Of a DNA stretch of 64,000 nucleotides, positions 17,347 through 26,487 are shown piece after piece. Each line of letters begins with the position of its first letter. Position 1 is the stretch's first letter. The stretch comes from Mycobacterium sp. EPa45 (lineage in GTDB: Bacteria; Actinomycetota; Actinomycetes; Mycobacteriales; Mycobacteriaceae), in the NCBI RefSeq assembly GCF_001021385.1, contig NZ_CP011773.1, positions 2,914,001 through 2,978,000 of the forward strand, written 5' to 3'. The position numbers and the translations under genes were made by a program. The notes beneath the pieces are model-generated. The model was not told the DNA's origin, ran no database searches, and was given only the letters and a program-made list of their open reading frames with translations.

Positions 17347-19491
17347 CTAAGAAGCCTTTTGAAGCACCAAAACCGAGCGAGATGGGACACTGATCGTCTC
17401 GCCCGCTTTCACCGTGACATCGGTGCTACCGGTGGCGTCCCAGGTGTCCAGAACGGCCGTCCACGCTTGGGCGTATTCGCTGTCGGGAACGGTGAACTCG
17501 ATCGCTTTCTTATGGGCGTTGAAGCACAGCAGGAAGGAATCGTCGACGACGCGCTCGCCGCGCAGATTCGGCTCGGGGATGGCGTCGCCGTTGAGGAACA
17601 CGCCCACGAACTTGAAACCGGAGCCCCAATCCTGATGGGTCATCTCCGTGCCGGCCGTGGTGAGCCAGGCGATGTCGCGTACCTGATCACCGGTGCGGAT
17701 CGGCTCACCGTCGAAGAAGCGGCGTCGCCGGAACACCGGGTGCGCCTTCCGCAGTGCCGTCACTTTCTTGGTGAACTCGAGCAGCTCGGCGTTGGTCTCC
17801 GTGAGGGTCCAATCCATCCAGGACAGCGCCGAATCCTGGCAGTACACATTGTTGTTGCCCTGCTGCGTGCGGCCGATCTCGTCGCCGTGCGCGATCATCG
17901 GGGTGCCCTGTGACAGCATCAGCGTGACCAGGATGTTGCGCATCTGCTGATGGCGCAGTGCGACGATGTCCGGATCGTCGGTCGGGCCCTCCACACCGCA
18001 GTTCCACGACCGGTTGTGGCTCTCGCCGTCGCGGTTGTCCTCGCCGTTGGCCTCGTTGTGCTTCTCGTTGTAGGACACCAGGTCGGCGAGTGTGAAGCCG
18101 TCGTGACAGGTCACAAAGTTGATGCTCGCACTGGGTCGCCGACCGGTCGCCTCATAGAGGTCCGACGACCCGGTGAGCCGGGAGGCGAACTCGCCCAGGG
18201 TGGCGGGCTCGCCGCGCCAGTAGTCGCGGACGGTGTCGCGGTACTTACCGTTCCACTCGGTCCACAGCCCCGGAAAGTTGCCGACCTGGTAGCCGCCCTC
18301 GCCGACATCCCACGGCTCGGCGATGAGCTTCACCTGGCTGATCACCGGGTCCTGCTGCACGAGGTCGAAGAACGCCGACAACCGGTCGACGTCGTAGAAC
18401 TCGCGGGCCAGTGTCGAGGCCAGGTCGAAGCGGAAGCCGTCGACGTGCATCTCGATCACCCAGTACCGCAGCGAGTCCATGATCAGCTGAAGCGTGTGGG
18501 GATGCCGGGCGTTGAGGCTGTTTCCGGTGCCGGTGAAGTCCTTGTAGAAGCGTTTGTCGTCGTCGAGGAGCCGGTAGTAGGCGGCGTTGTCGATACCGCG
18601 GAAGTTGACCGTGGGACCCAGGTGATTGCCTTCGGCGGTGTGGTTGTAGACCACGTCGAGGATCACCTCGATGCCCGCGTCGTGGAACGAGCGCACCATC
18701 GTCTTGAACTCGGCCACCGCCCCGCCGGCGTGCTGGTTGGCCGCGTACTGGTAGTGCGGAGCGAAGAAGCCGAAAGTGTTGTAACCCCAGTAGTTTCGCA
18801 GTCCCAGATCCAGCAGCCGGTGGTCGTGCATGAACTGGTGTACCGGCATCAGCTCGATGGCCGTCACATTCAGGTTCTTGAGGTGCTCGATGATCACCGG
18901 GTGGCCGAGTCCGGCATAGGTGCCGCGCAGCTCCTCGGGGATGCCGGGATGGGTCTGGGTCATGCCCTTGACGTGCGCCTCGTAGATGATCGTCTCGTGG
19001 TACGGCGTCCGCGGTGGATGGTCGGAACCCCACTGGAAGAACGGGTTGATCACCACGCTGGTCATGGTGTGGCCCAGCGAGTCGATCATCGGCGGGGTTC
19101 CGCCGGAGGCCAGATCGTCGGCTTTGAGGTCATAGGAATACAGCGCCTGTCCGAAGTCGAAGTCGCCGTGGAACGACTTGCCGTACGGATCGAGCAGTAG
19201 CTTGCTGGGATCGCACCGGTGCCCGGCCGCCGGATCCCACGGGCCGTGCACACGGAAGCCGTAGCGCTGGCCGGGGGTGACGGTCGGCAGATAGGCGTGC
19301 CAGACGAAGCCGTCGACCTCGTCGAGGTTGATGCGGGTTTCGGTGCCGTCTTTGGCGATCAGGCAGAGCTCGACGGAGTCGGCGACCTCGGAGAACACCG
19401 AAAAATTGGTGCCCGCGCCGTCATACGTGGCCCCGAGCGGGTACGGGGCGCCCGGCCACATCGTGACCAGCGCGGGTTCGCTCGACGCCAT
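17347..19491 (-). CDS. treX: Glycogen debranching enzyme TreX/GlgX
   Basis: 714 residues, the family norm. An N-terminal CBM48 (PLGATYDGAGTNFSVFSEVAD) is followed by a GH13 catalytic domain with DVVYNHTAEGN, DGFRFDLASTLA (nucleophile), KLIAEPWD (acid) and FVTCHDGFTLADLVSYN. It removes alpha-1,6 branches from glycogen so that TreY and TreZ can work on linear chains. The acyltransferase gene upstream ends 41 bp away on the same strand, so treX may be read from its promoter or from one in that short gap, where an inverted repeat lies. Confidence 0.94.
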   Translation of the reverse strand: MASSEPALVTMWPGAPYPLGATYDGAGTNFSVFSEVADSVELCLIAKDGTETRINLDEVDGFVWHAYLPTVTPGQRYGFRVHGPWDPAAGHRCDPSKLLLDPYGKSFHGDFDFGQALYSYDLKADDLASGGTPPMIDSLGHTMTSVVINPFFQWGSDHPPRTPYHETIIYEAHVKGMTQTHPGIPEELRGTYAGLGHPVIIEHLKNLNVTAIELMPVHQFMHDHRLLDLGLRNYWGYNTFGFFAPHYQYAANQHAGGAVAEFKTMVRSFHDAGIEVILDVVYNHTAEGNHLGPTVNFRGIDNAAYYRLLDDDKRFYKDFTGTGNSLNARHPHTLQLIMDSLRYWVIEMHVDGFRFDLASTLAREFYDVDRLSAFFDLVQQDPVISQVKLIAEPWDVGEGGYQVGNFPGLWTEWNGKYRDTVRDYWRGEPATLGEFASRLTGSSDLYEATGRRPSASINFVTCHDGFTLADLVSYNEKHNEANGEDNRDGESHNRSWNCGVEGPTDDPDIVALRHQQMRNILVTLMLSQGTPMIAHGDEIGRTQQGNNNVYCQDSALSWMDWTLTETNAELLEFTKKVTALRKAHPVFRRRRFFDGEPIRTGDQVRDIAWLTTAGTEMTHQDWGSGFKFVGVFLNGDAIPEPNLRGERVVDDSFLLCFNAHKKAIEFTVPDSEYAQAWTAVLDTWDATGSTDVTVKAGETISVPSRSVLVLQKAS

Positions 19492-19513
19492 TGTTAGACC
19501 TTATCGACGTGGC

Positions 19514-19526
19514 GCGCATGATGCGC
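19514..19526. promoter_or_regulatory. Inverted repeat between acyltransferase and treX
   Basis: GCGCAT-G-ATGCGC, perfect 6-bp arms around one base, in the 41-bp gap just above the treX ATG. Too tight to form a stem in RNA, so an operator is more likely than a terminator. No known consensus recognised. Confidence 0.25.
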
Positions 19527-19532
19527 AAGTTG

Positions 19533-21674
19533 TCACCACCAACCGGTGGCCGACCCCAGCTGCCGGCCCAGTTCGGGGATCAGCGTGCGCATGTACGTCG
19601 CGGAGATGTGGTGAGAATCGTGGTAGACCAGGACATTTCCTTCCACCGCGCGGCACACGTCGGAACGGCACACCGCATCACTGAGGTCCAGGACGCGCAT
19701 CTGCGGGAACTGTGCCAGGAAATCCAGGGTCTGGTTGCGGTCCGAGAGCACGTCGGATCGCTTGATCCCGCACGATGTGGCGTCGCCGCCCTTGGCCAGG
19801 CAGTCGGTCGGGAAGAACGGTTCGCCGTTGCGCACCAACCACGGGGTGTCACGCATCGCGAGGATCGGAATGTTGTTGTCCGACAACGTTTGCCAGATCC
19901 CGATATACGTGGCGGGCATGACGTCGCCGGGCTTGATGTTCCACGGCCGGGTCGAGGTGGTGAACACAAAGCTGGGGTGGTCGCTGATGAGCTTGGCCAT
20001 CACCCGGTCATTCCACTCGTGACAATTCGGGTACGGCCGGTTGTCGCCCATTACCAGGGGTTCCTGCTCGGTGGTCAGCGGACAACCCATCTTCAGGTAG
20101 GTGACCACCTTGAAGTGGTGCAGCTTCGCCAGCGCGTCCAGGGCGGTGATCCAGTGCTCGGCGTGCGACCCGCCGGCCAGCGCGATGGTTCTGGTCGCGG
20201 ACAGATCGCCGTAGGTGCAGTTGATGACCCCGACGTTGTCGAAATCACTGATGCAGCCGTCGTTGGTGGACTCGGGCAGGTCGTTCTTGGCCTCGAGCAC
20301 GGTGGGCCGCATCGGCAGCTTCGGGACCCGGGCACGTTCGGTCAGTGCCCGTGCACCCGGGTAGCCCACCGTAGAGAGCGTCACCAGCTCCTTGCCGTGC
20401 GAGCGCTGCACGGTGACGTGCTCTCGCCAGGTGAACGACGTTGCCGTCAGCGCCACCCCGAGCATCGCGACGGTGGTGCCCAGCGCGATCGTCGGCCGGC
20501 GGAGGCGGGCGCGCCACGGAATGCTGGGCCGCGGCGTCACCCGTACCGCCGCATCGCGCCGGAAACGCAGGGGCTCTTCGACATACCGCATCGTCAGCCA
20601 AGCCAGCAACCCGGAGATGGCGAGGATGACGGCGCCGTCCACGAAACCGGCCCGGCTGCCGTCGGTGTAGGCAAGCCAGAAGATCAGCAGCGGCCAGTGC
20701 CACAGATACAGCGAGTAAGCCATCGCGCCGAGCGTCACCAGCGGGGCGGACGACAACAGCCGATTGGGCAGCGGCAGCCGGTCACTGGTCGACGGTCGCG
20801 CTTGGCGGTTCGCCGCGGCCAGGATCATCAGCACGGTGGCGCCGACCGGCACCAGCGCCCACGGCCCGGGGAACTCCCGGACCCCGTCGATCAACGCGCC
20901 GCAGGAGACGATCGCGGCCAGGCCGACGGTGGCCGCCATCGTGCGCAGCCACATCGGCCACCGGATGTAGGGGACCGCCGCGCCGACGAGGACACCGAGC
21001 AGCAGCTCCCACGCGCGGGCGAAGCTGTTGTAGTAATTGGCCATCTGATCGGTGACGTGAAGGATGGCGGCAAAGGTGAATGACGCAACGGTGAGGACAG
21101 CCAGCAAAGACACGAATGTTGCACGCAGGCGCCTGGCCAAGCGGCGCCGCAGCAAATATGCGAACGCGAAAATAAGAATGAGGAACGAAATGTAGAACTG
21201 ACCCTGAACGGACATCGACCAGATGTGCTGCAGCGGGCTGACGGCCTCGCCGGCCCGAAGGTAGTTCGACTCCGTCGCCGACAGCTCCCAGTTCTGGTAG
21301 TACGCCAGGCTCGCCAGACTCTGATCAGCAAAGGTTTCCCAGCGCGTCTGGGGCTGTATGAGGATCGTCAAAACGGCTCCGGCGGCAAGCACCACGACGA
21401 GCGCGGGCAGCAGTCTGCGGACAAGCCTGCGGATCTCTGGCCAGGGTGACAGCGAAGAGTCGGGATTCAGCGCGGCGCGCAACAAGGAACCGCCGAAGAA
21501 GAATCCGGACAGCACCAGGAAGACGTCCACCCCGCCCGAGACGCGCCCGAACCACACGTGGAACATCGCGACCAGGGCGATCGCCAGCCCGCGAAGGCCG
21601 TCGAGATCGTGGCGGTAGAACCCCGATTTTCGCGACCCCATCGGTGACGGGCGGGTCGGGCTTAGGGTCAACAT
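19533..21674 (-). CDS. OatA-like membrane acyltransferase with SGNH domain
   Basis: 713 residues. The front half (to about 370) is an acyltransferase-3 domain with about 10 membrane segments and the catalytic-type His in ALVAMFHVWFG. A linker segment follows, then an extracytoplasmic SGNH-like domain with LAGGSHAEHW (Ser block) and DSHHIS near the end (DxxH block). Such proteins move acetyl or other acyl groups across the membrane onto cell-wall or envelope glycans. It corresponds by position to Rv1565c. Divergent from bioA. A second ATG 33 bp inside (MGSRKSG) is a possible start. The acceptor is unknown. Confidence 0.87.
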   Translation of the reverse strand: MLTLSPTRPSPMGSRKSGFYRHDLDGLRGLAIALVAMFHVWFGRVSGGVDVFLVLSGFFFGGSLLRAALNPDSSLSPWPEIRRLVRRLLPALVVVLAAGAVLTILIQPQTRWETFADQSLASLAYYQNWELSATESNYLRAGEAVSPLQHIWSMSVQGQFYISFLILIFAFAYLLRRRLARRLRATFVSLLAVLTVASFTFAAILHVTDQMANYYNSFARAWELLLGVLVGAAVPYIRWPMWLRTMAATVGLAAIVSCGALIDGVREFPGPWALVPVGATVLMILAAANRQARPSTSDRLPLPNRLLSSAPLVTLGAMAYSLYLWHWPLLIFWLAYTDGSRAGFVDGAVILAISGLLAWLTMRYVEEPLRFRRDAAVRVTPRPSIPWRARLRRPTIALGTTVAMLGVALTATSFTWREHVTVQRSHGKELVTLSTVGYPGARALTERARVPKLPMRPTVLEAKNDLPESTNDGCISDFDNVGVINCTYGDLSATRTIALAGGSHAEHWITALDALAKLHHFKVVTYLKMGCPLTTEQEPLVMGDNRPYPNCHEWNDRVMAKLISDHPSFVFTTSTRPWNIKPGDVMPATYIGIWQTLSDNNIPILAMRDTPWLVRNGEPFFPTDCLAKGGDATSCGIKRSDVLSDRNQTLDFLAQFPQMRVLDLSDAVCRSDVCRAVEGNVLVYHDSHHISATYMRTLIPELGRQLGSATGWW

Positions 21675-21801
21675 GATCGGAACTCAATCTACCCAACCCG
21701 GGTATTTCTCTCATCCGCAGCGAACCGCGCGTCGAAGCTACGGATTCCGTTGAGCAAACGCCGACCGGGACCGCCGCCGAGCTCGGCTAGGCTCACACAG
21801 C

Positions 21802-23094
21802 GTGTCGGCGTTGACTCCCAACCAGATCAGCGCGATCGACGCCGCCCACATCTGGCACCCATACAGCACGATCGGTGCGGAAGCCATGGCCCCGGTGGTT
21901 GCGGTGGGAGCCGATGGTGCGTGGCTGACGCTGGTTCGCGACGGCGCCGAGGTCCGGGTGCTCGACGCGATGGCGTCCTGGTGGACGGCGGTGCACGGGC
22001 ACGGCCACCCGGTGCTCGACGCCGCGCTGACCCGCCAGTTGTCGGTGATGAATCACGTCATGTTCGGCGGCCTGACCCACGAGCCCGCGGCGCGCCTGGC
22101 GCAGCTGCTGGTCGACATCACTCCGCTCGGTCTGGACACGGTGTTCTTCTCCGATTCCGGGTCGGTGGCTGTCGAGGTCGCGGTGAAGATGGCGCTGCAG
22201 TACTGGCGCAGCACGGGCCGCTTCGGCAAGCGCAGCCTGATGACCTGGCGTGGCGGATATCACGGCGACACGTTCACCCCGATGAGTGTCTGCGACCCCG
22301 ACGGTGGCATGCATTCGCTGTGGACCGACGTGTTGTCCCCGCAGGTGTTCGCCCCGCCGGTGCCGGCCGAGTTCGACCCGGCCTACGTGGCGGCGTTCGA
22401 GGCACAGCTGCGCGGGCACGCCGACTCACTCGCCGCCGTGATCGTCGAACCGGTCGTGCAGGGCGCCGGCGGCATGCGGTTTCACGACCCGCGCTACCTG
22501 AGTGAGCTGCGCGCGATGTGTGACCGCGCCGACGTGCTGTTGATCTTCGACGAGATCGCCACCGGCTTCGGCCGGACCGGGGAGCTGTTCGCGGCCGACC
22601 ACGCCGGCGTCAGCCCCGACATCATGTGCGTCGGCAAGGCATTGACCGGGGGATATGTCACCCTCGCGGCGACCCTGTGCACGCTGGACATCGCGCGCAC
22701 GATCAGCGGCAGCGAGGCCGGCGCGCTCATGCACGGCCCGACTTTCATGGCCAATGCGCTGGCGTGCGCGGTCTCGGTGGCTTCGGTGGAATTACTGCTC
22801 GCCCAGGATTGGCGTGGCCGGGTCGTCGAGATCGGCGCCGGGCTTGCCGACGGGCTCGAGGCGGCGCGGGCGCTGCCGTCGGTCGCCGACGTCCGGGTGC
22901 GCGGCGCGATCGGGGTGATCGAGACGCATCGGCCCGTCGACCTGGCCGTGGCGACTCCGGTCGCCCTGGACAACGGCGTCTGGTTGCGGCCCTTCCGCAA
23001 CCTGATCTACGCGATGCCGCCGTTTATCTGCACCCCCGACGAGGTAGAACAGATCACCTCGGCGATGGTCGCCGTGGCCCGTGCACTGGGATAA
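21802..23094 (+). CDS. bioA: Adenosylmethionine-8-amino-7-oxononanoate aminotransferase BioA
   Basis: 430 residues from GTG 21802. A fold-type I PLP enzyme with the BioA start IWHPYSTIG, SDSGSVAVEVAVKMALQYW, YHGDTFTPMSVCDPDGGMH, LLIFDEIATGFGRTG and the Schiff-base lysine K279 in VGKALTGGY. It transfers the SAM amino group to KAPA, giving DAPA. A TAGGCT -10 lies 8 nt upstream, so a leaderless or near-leaderless message is likely. No BioQ-type site was found upstream of bioA, unlike bioF and bioB. Confidence 0.95.
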   Translation: MSALTPNQISAIDAAHIWHPYSTIGAEAMAPVVAVGADGAWLTLVRDGAEVRVLDAMASWWTAVHGHGHPVLDAALTRQLSVMNHVMFGGLTHEPAARLAQLLVDITPLGLDTVFFSDSGSVAVEVAVKMALQYWRSTGRFGKRSLMTWRGGYHGDTFTPMSVCDPDGGMHSLWTDVLSPQVFAPPVPAEFDPAYVAAFEAQLRGHADSLAAVIVEPVVQGAGGMRFHDPRYLSELRAMCDRADVLLIFDEIATGFGRTGELFAADHAGVSPDIMCVGKALTGGYVTLAATLCTLDIARTISGSEAGALMHGPTFMANALACAVSVASVELLLAQDWRGRVVEIGAGLADGLEAARALPSVADVRVRGAIGVIETHRPVDLAVATPVALDNGVWLRPFRNLIYAMPPFICTPDEVEQITSAMVAVARALG

Positions 23095-23145
23095 ATGGCG
23101 TGACTCCTCACCCCTCGTGCCTCGGTGCTCGTCGTCACGCTAACC

Positions 23146-23158
23146 TGAACGGTGTTCA
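23146..23158. promoter_or_regulatory. BioQ-type operator upstream of bioFD
   Basis: TGAAC-GGT-GTTCA, perfect 5-bp arms. It directly follows a -10-like TAACCT (23141-23146) and precedes the bioF start by about 21 bp. The same arms recur between bioQ and bioB. Known mycobacterial BioQ sites have this TGAAC-n3-GTTCA form, as I recall them. Confidence 0.8.
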
Positions 23159-23179
23159 AGTAGCGTCGGAGGAGTGCCC

Positions 23180-24328
23180 GTGACCCGCGTCGGTCTTTCC
23201 CCACTGGCCTGGCTCGACACCGTCGAGCAGCAGCGCCGGGAAGCCGGTCTGCGCCGATCGCTGCGAACCCGGCCCGCGGTGGCCACCGAATTGGACCTGG
23301 CATCGAACGACTACCTGGGCCTCTCGCAACACCCCGCGGTCATCGACGGCGGGATAACTGCGCTGCGCACCTGGGGTGCGGGATCCACCGGGTCGCGGCT
23401 GGTCACCGGAAATACCGAACTGCACGAGGAATTCGAAACGGCGCTCGCTGATTTCGTCGGCGCCGAGGCTGCGCTGGTGTTCTCCTCGGGCTACACGGCC
23501 AACATCGGCGCCGCCGTGGCGCTGTCCGGTCCCGGCTCGCTGATCGTGTCCGACGCCTTGTCCCACGCGTCGCTGGTCGACGCCTGCCGGCTGTCCCGGG
23601 CTCGCGTCGTGGTCGCCCCGCACCTCGATGTCGACGCGGTCGAGGCCGCGCTGGCCGGCCGGGACGAAGACCGCGCACTGGTCATCACCGAGTCGGTGTT
23701 CAGCACCGACGGCGCGCTGGCACCGCTGCGCAGGTTGCATGAGGTCTGCCGTAAGCACGGTGCGCTGTTGCTGGTCGACGAGGCGCACGGCCTCGGCGTG
23801 CGCGGCACCGGCGGGCGCGGCCTGATTCACGAGGCCGGTCTGGCCGGGTCGCCCGACCTGATCATGACCACGACCATGTCGAAGTCGTTGGGCAGTCAGG
23901 GCGGCGCGGTGCTCGGCCCCGCGACGGTGCGCGACCATCTGATCGACGCCGCACGCACCATGATCTTCGACACCGGCCTGGCGCCCGCGCCCGTCGGCGC
24001 CGCGCTGGCCGCGCTCGCCGTGCTGGCCGCCGAACCACAGCGGGCCAGTACCGTGATCGACCGGGCCCGGGAGCTGGCCGAAATGTGTGAGGTCCCCGAA
24101 ATGCCCGAATCCGCTGTCGTGTCAGTCATTCTCGGCGACCCGGAGATCGCGGTGGCGGCGGCGACCGCATGCCTGGATGCCGGTGTTCGGGTTGGGTGCT
24201 TCCGGCCGCCGACCGTGCCCGCCGGCACCTCTCGGCTGCGCCTGACGGCCCGGGCGTCGTTGACCGACGACGAGATGGACACCGCGCGGGACGTTTTGAC
24301 TTCGGTATTGGCGGCGCGCCGGCCGTGA
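23180..24328 (+). CDS. bioF: 8-amino-7-oxononanoate synthase BioF
   Basis: 382 residues from GTG 23180, chosen because GGAGG at 23168-23172 is 7 nt before it; the in-frame GTG at 23174 would leave only 1 nt. It has [36 protein letters not shown] and the PLP lysine K235 in [13 protein letters not shown]. It condenses pimeloyl-ACP/CoA with alanine to make KAPA. The operator above it and the GTGA overlap with bioD show a bioFD unit under BioQ. Confidence 0.94.
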   Translation: MTRVGLSPLAWLDTVEQQRREAGLRRSLRTRPAVATELDLASNDYLGLSQHPAVIDGGITALRTWGAGSTGSRLVTGNTELHEEFETALADFVGAEAALVFSSGYTANIGAAVALSGPGSLIVSDALSHASLVDACRLSRARVVVAPHLDVDAVEAALAGRDEDRALVITESVFSTDGALAPLRRLHEVCRKHGALLLVDEAHGLGVRGTGGRGLIHEAGLAGSPDLIMTTTMSKSLGSQGGAVLGPATVRDHLIDAARTMIFDTGLAPAPVGAALAALAVLAAEPQRASTVIDRARELAEMCEVPEMPESAVVSVILGDPEIAVAAATACLDAGVRVGCFRPPTVPAGTSRLRLTARASLTDDEMDTARDVLTSVLAARRP

Positions 24329-25002
24329 GCGTGCTCGTCATCACCGGCACCGGGACCGGAGTGGGAAAGACCGTCGCGACGGCGGCGCTGGCGTGCCACG
24401 CCCGAGTCGCCGAGCGTGATGTCGCGGTGTGCAAGCCGGTGCAGACCGGCACGGCCGACGGTGACGACGACTTGGCCGAGGTCGGCCGGCTCTCCGGCGT
24501 CGGCGAATTGGTCGGTGTCGCCCGCTATCCGGAGCCGCTGGCGCCGGTGGCCGCCGCCGAACGCGCCGGCATGCCGCTGCCGAGTGCCGACGAGCTGTTG
24601 AACGCTGTCCGCGGGGTGGATCGTCCGGGCCGACTCACCCTGGTCGAAGGAGCGGGCGGCTTACTGGTGGAACTGACCGCCGACGGGGCGACGCTCCGCG
24701 ACCTCGCTTCTGCGCTGTCCGCGCCCGTGCTCGTCGTTGTCGAACCCGGTCTCGGTACGCTGAACCACACGGCGTTGACGTTGGAAGGGCTTGCCGCCAA
24801 AGGACTTTCGTGCGCCGGTATCGTGATCGGCGCATGGCCTGCGCAACCCGGCCCGGCGGAGAAGTCCAACCGCGAGGCGCTGGCCCAGCTGGCCCCGGTC
24901 CGGGCCGCATTGCCGGCCGGGGTGGCCGCGGTGTCGCCGAAGGACTTTGAATTGTTCAGCGCCCGTGCGTTCGACCCGGACTGGGTCAGCGGCCTGATCT
25001 GA
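24325..25002 (+). CDS. bioD: Dethiobiotin synthetase BioD
   Basis: 225 residues from GTG 24325, which overlaps the bioF stop (GTGA). Starts with the P-loop [11 protein letters not shown] (K15), followed by CKPVQTGT and [11 protein letters not shown]. It closes the ureido ring of dethiobiotin from DAPA, CO2 and ATP. The frame is open 52 codons further upstream within bioF, but that is not coding. The next gene starts 1 bp after the stop, so both are on one message. Confidence 0.94.
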   Translation: MSVLVITGTGTGVGKTVATAALACHARVAERDVAVCKPVQTGTADGDDDLAEVGRLSGVGELVGVARYPEPLAPVAAAERAGMPLPSADELLNAVRGVDRPGRLTLVEGAGGLLVELTADGATLRDLASALSAPVLVVVEPGLGTLNHTALTLEGLAAKGLSCAGIVIGAWPAQPGPAEKSNREALAQLAPVRAALPAGVAAVSPKDFELFSARAFDPDWVSGLI

Positions 25003-25003
25003 G

Positions 25004-25528
25004 ATGGCGCACTCGATCGAGCTGCTCCTCGACGATCGCGCCGACACTGCCGTGCGCCGGCTGTGGCACGCGCTGGCCGATGCCGGGTTGCCCAGCCAGC
25101 TGCGGGTCAGCTCCGACACCAACCGTCCGCACATCACGGTGATCGCCGCCGAGCAGATCGTGGCGGCCGTCGACGAGTCGCTCGGGGAGCTGGCCGGCCT
25201 GTTCCCACTGGACGTGGCGCTGGGCGCGCCCGTGATCTTCGGCGGCGGACGGCTGACGCTGGCCAGACTGGTGGTCGCATCGGACAAACTACTGGCCGTG
25301 CACGAGAAGATCTACGACCTCTGCCTGCCGTTCGTGTCAAACCTGTTCGCGCACACGATGCCGGGGCAGTGGACACCGCACGTCACGCTGGGGCGCCGAT
25401 ACACGCCGGCTCAGATAGCGGAGGCGCTCGCGGCCGTCGAGGGTATCGCGACTGATATTCCGGCACGCATCGTCGGACTGCGCCGCTGGGACGGCGAGGC
25501 CAAGGTCGACCGGATTCTCATCAGTTGA
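25004..25528 (+). CDS. 2H phosphoesterase (2'-5' RNA ligase-like) family protein
   Basis: 174 residues. Two H-x-T motifs, RPHITVI (about 45) and TPHVTLG (about 125), are the paired active-site signature of the 2H superfamily (2'-5' RNA ligase/cyclic phosphodiesterase fold). It starts 1 bp after bioD and so is likely co-transcribed with bioFD under BioQ control. Substrate unknown, and a link to biotin is only positional. It converges with the YjbR-like gene, overlapping by 8 bp. Confidence 0.75.
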   Translation: MAHSIELLLDDRADTAVRRLWHALADAGLPSQLRVSSDTNRPHITVIAAEQIVAAVDESLGELAGLFPLDVALGAPVIFGGGRLTLARLVVASDKLLAVHEKIYDLCLPFVSNLFAHTMPGQWTPHVTLGRRYTPAQIAEALAAVEGIATDIPARIVGLRRWDGEAKVDRILIS

Positions 25529-25856
25529 TCTGCGCGGCAACGCTTTTCGGAACGCACATCTTCCAGCCGTCGATGACCAGCTCGCGCACCTCGTCGAGGT
25601 CGACTGCATCCAGGCGGACGTGAATCCAGTTGTAGCGCATGTCCGATTTGCGGGGCAATGCGAACTTCTCCGGCTCGGCGGCCACCATCGCCTCGCGCTC
25701 CTCCTTCGGGAATCCGACCCCCATCACGGTCTCGTCGCGGGAGAACGCGAGGAAGACGAGCCGGCCGGCCCGGAACGTGATCCGGTCCCTGACCACGGTT
25801 TCGTAGGCTCTCGGCAGGGCAAGCGCGATCGGGCGCACCTGGTCGACGGTGATCAC
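25521..25856 (-). CDS. MmcQ/YjbR-family (DUF118) protein
   Basis: 111 residues from GTG 25856, which overlaps the upstream TetR gene stop (GTGA); the frame runs 42 codons further but that part lies inside the TetR gene. Features typical of the family are a short N-terminal helical part ending LALPRAYETVVRD, then LVFLAFSRDETVMGVGFP and YNWIHVRLDAVD. These are small cytoplasmic proteins with a DNA-binding-like cyteY fold and no defined role. Translational coupling to bioQ is the only hint of function. Confidence 0.75.
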   Translation of the reverse strand: MITVDQVRPIALALPRAYETVVRDRITFRAGRLVFLAFSRDETVMGVGFPKEEREAMVAAEPEKFALPRKSDMRYNWIHVRLDAVDLDEVRELVIDGWKMCVPKSVAAQIN

Positions 25857-26431
25857 ACCGGCAGGCTGCGTCGCGCCGCTATTCCATCGACCAGCAGCTG
25901 TACGCCGAAATCGAACCGGCGGCCGGGGTCGGCGCCCAGCACCGATTGCTCGTCGGGAAGCTCGGCACCTGCGGCGTCCCACTGCAGTCGCGATTGCTCA
26001 TCGGCGGTGAAGCCGAGCACGTAATAGAGGACGGTGCGGGCAGCCGTCACGGCGTGCCCGGAGTCGACGCCCGCAATGGCGGCCGCGTCGGCCAGCCAAC
26101 CCAAGATCTGCGTCATCGCCTCGGACTGGCCGGCGGCGAAGCTGGCGGACACCAGCTCGGCACCGTCGGTGTGCGACAAAAGAGCATCGCGCAGCTGGCC
26201 GCAGATGTCCGCGACACGGATCCGCCAGTCGCCGGTGACGTCGTCCACCCCGCCGAGGATCCGGTCGGCCACGGCGCCGAGCAGCTGCTGCTTGTTGGCG
26301 AAATGCCAGTACAGCGCGCCAGGGGAGACCGCGAGCTCGCGGGCCAGCCGGCGCATGGACAGGTCCGCGATGCCGTAGTTGTCCAGCAATGTCGCCGCTG
26401 CGTCGACCACGTCGCGTTTGTGGAGCTGCAC
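25853..26431 (-). CDS. bioQ: TetR-family biotin repressor BioQ
   Basis: 192 residues. An N-terminal TetR HTH (residues about 5-50, LSMRRLARELAVSPGALYWHF) and a TetR_C ligand part. It is divergent from bioB with a perfect TGAAC-n3-GTTCA site in the 56-bp gap, and the same site precedes bioFD; this matches BioQ of actinobacteria. A -10 (TAGGCT on the minus strand, 26443-26438) ends 6 nt before the GTG, so the gene looks leaderless and autoregulated. The name rests on context and the operator, not on a search. Confidence 0.85.
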   Translation of the reverse strand: MQLHKRDVVDAAATLLDNYGIADLSMRRLARELAVSPGALYWHFANKQQLLGAVADRILGGVDDVTGDWRIRVADICGQLRDALLSHTDGAELVSASFAAGQSEAMTQILGWLADAAAIAGVDSGHAVTAARTVLYYVLGFTADEQSRLQWDAAGAELPDEQSVLGADPGRRFDFGVQLLVDGIAARRSLPV

Positions 26432-26446
26432 ACGCGTAGCCTAGCC

Positions 26447-26459
26447 TGAACACTGTTCA
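26447..26459. promoter_or_regulatory. BioQ-type operator between bioQ and bioB
   Basis: TGAAC-ACT-GTTCA, perfect 5-bp arms. A plus-strand -10-like TAGCCT (26442-26447) abuts it on the bioB side, the same geometry as at bioF (TAACCT then TGAAC). The bioQ -10 lies just beside it on the other strand, so one site can shut both promoters. Confidence 0.82.
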
Positions 26460-26487
26460 AGTTGGCGAACGCAGGAGGACAAAGCCG

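Noticed and set aside
17950..19200. Long open frame (about 416 codons) on the plus strand opposite treX
   Set aside because: Val/His/Gly-rich shadow composition typical of the antisense of a high-G+C gene; treX has all the expected motifs.
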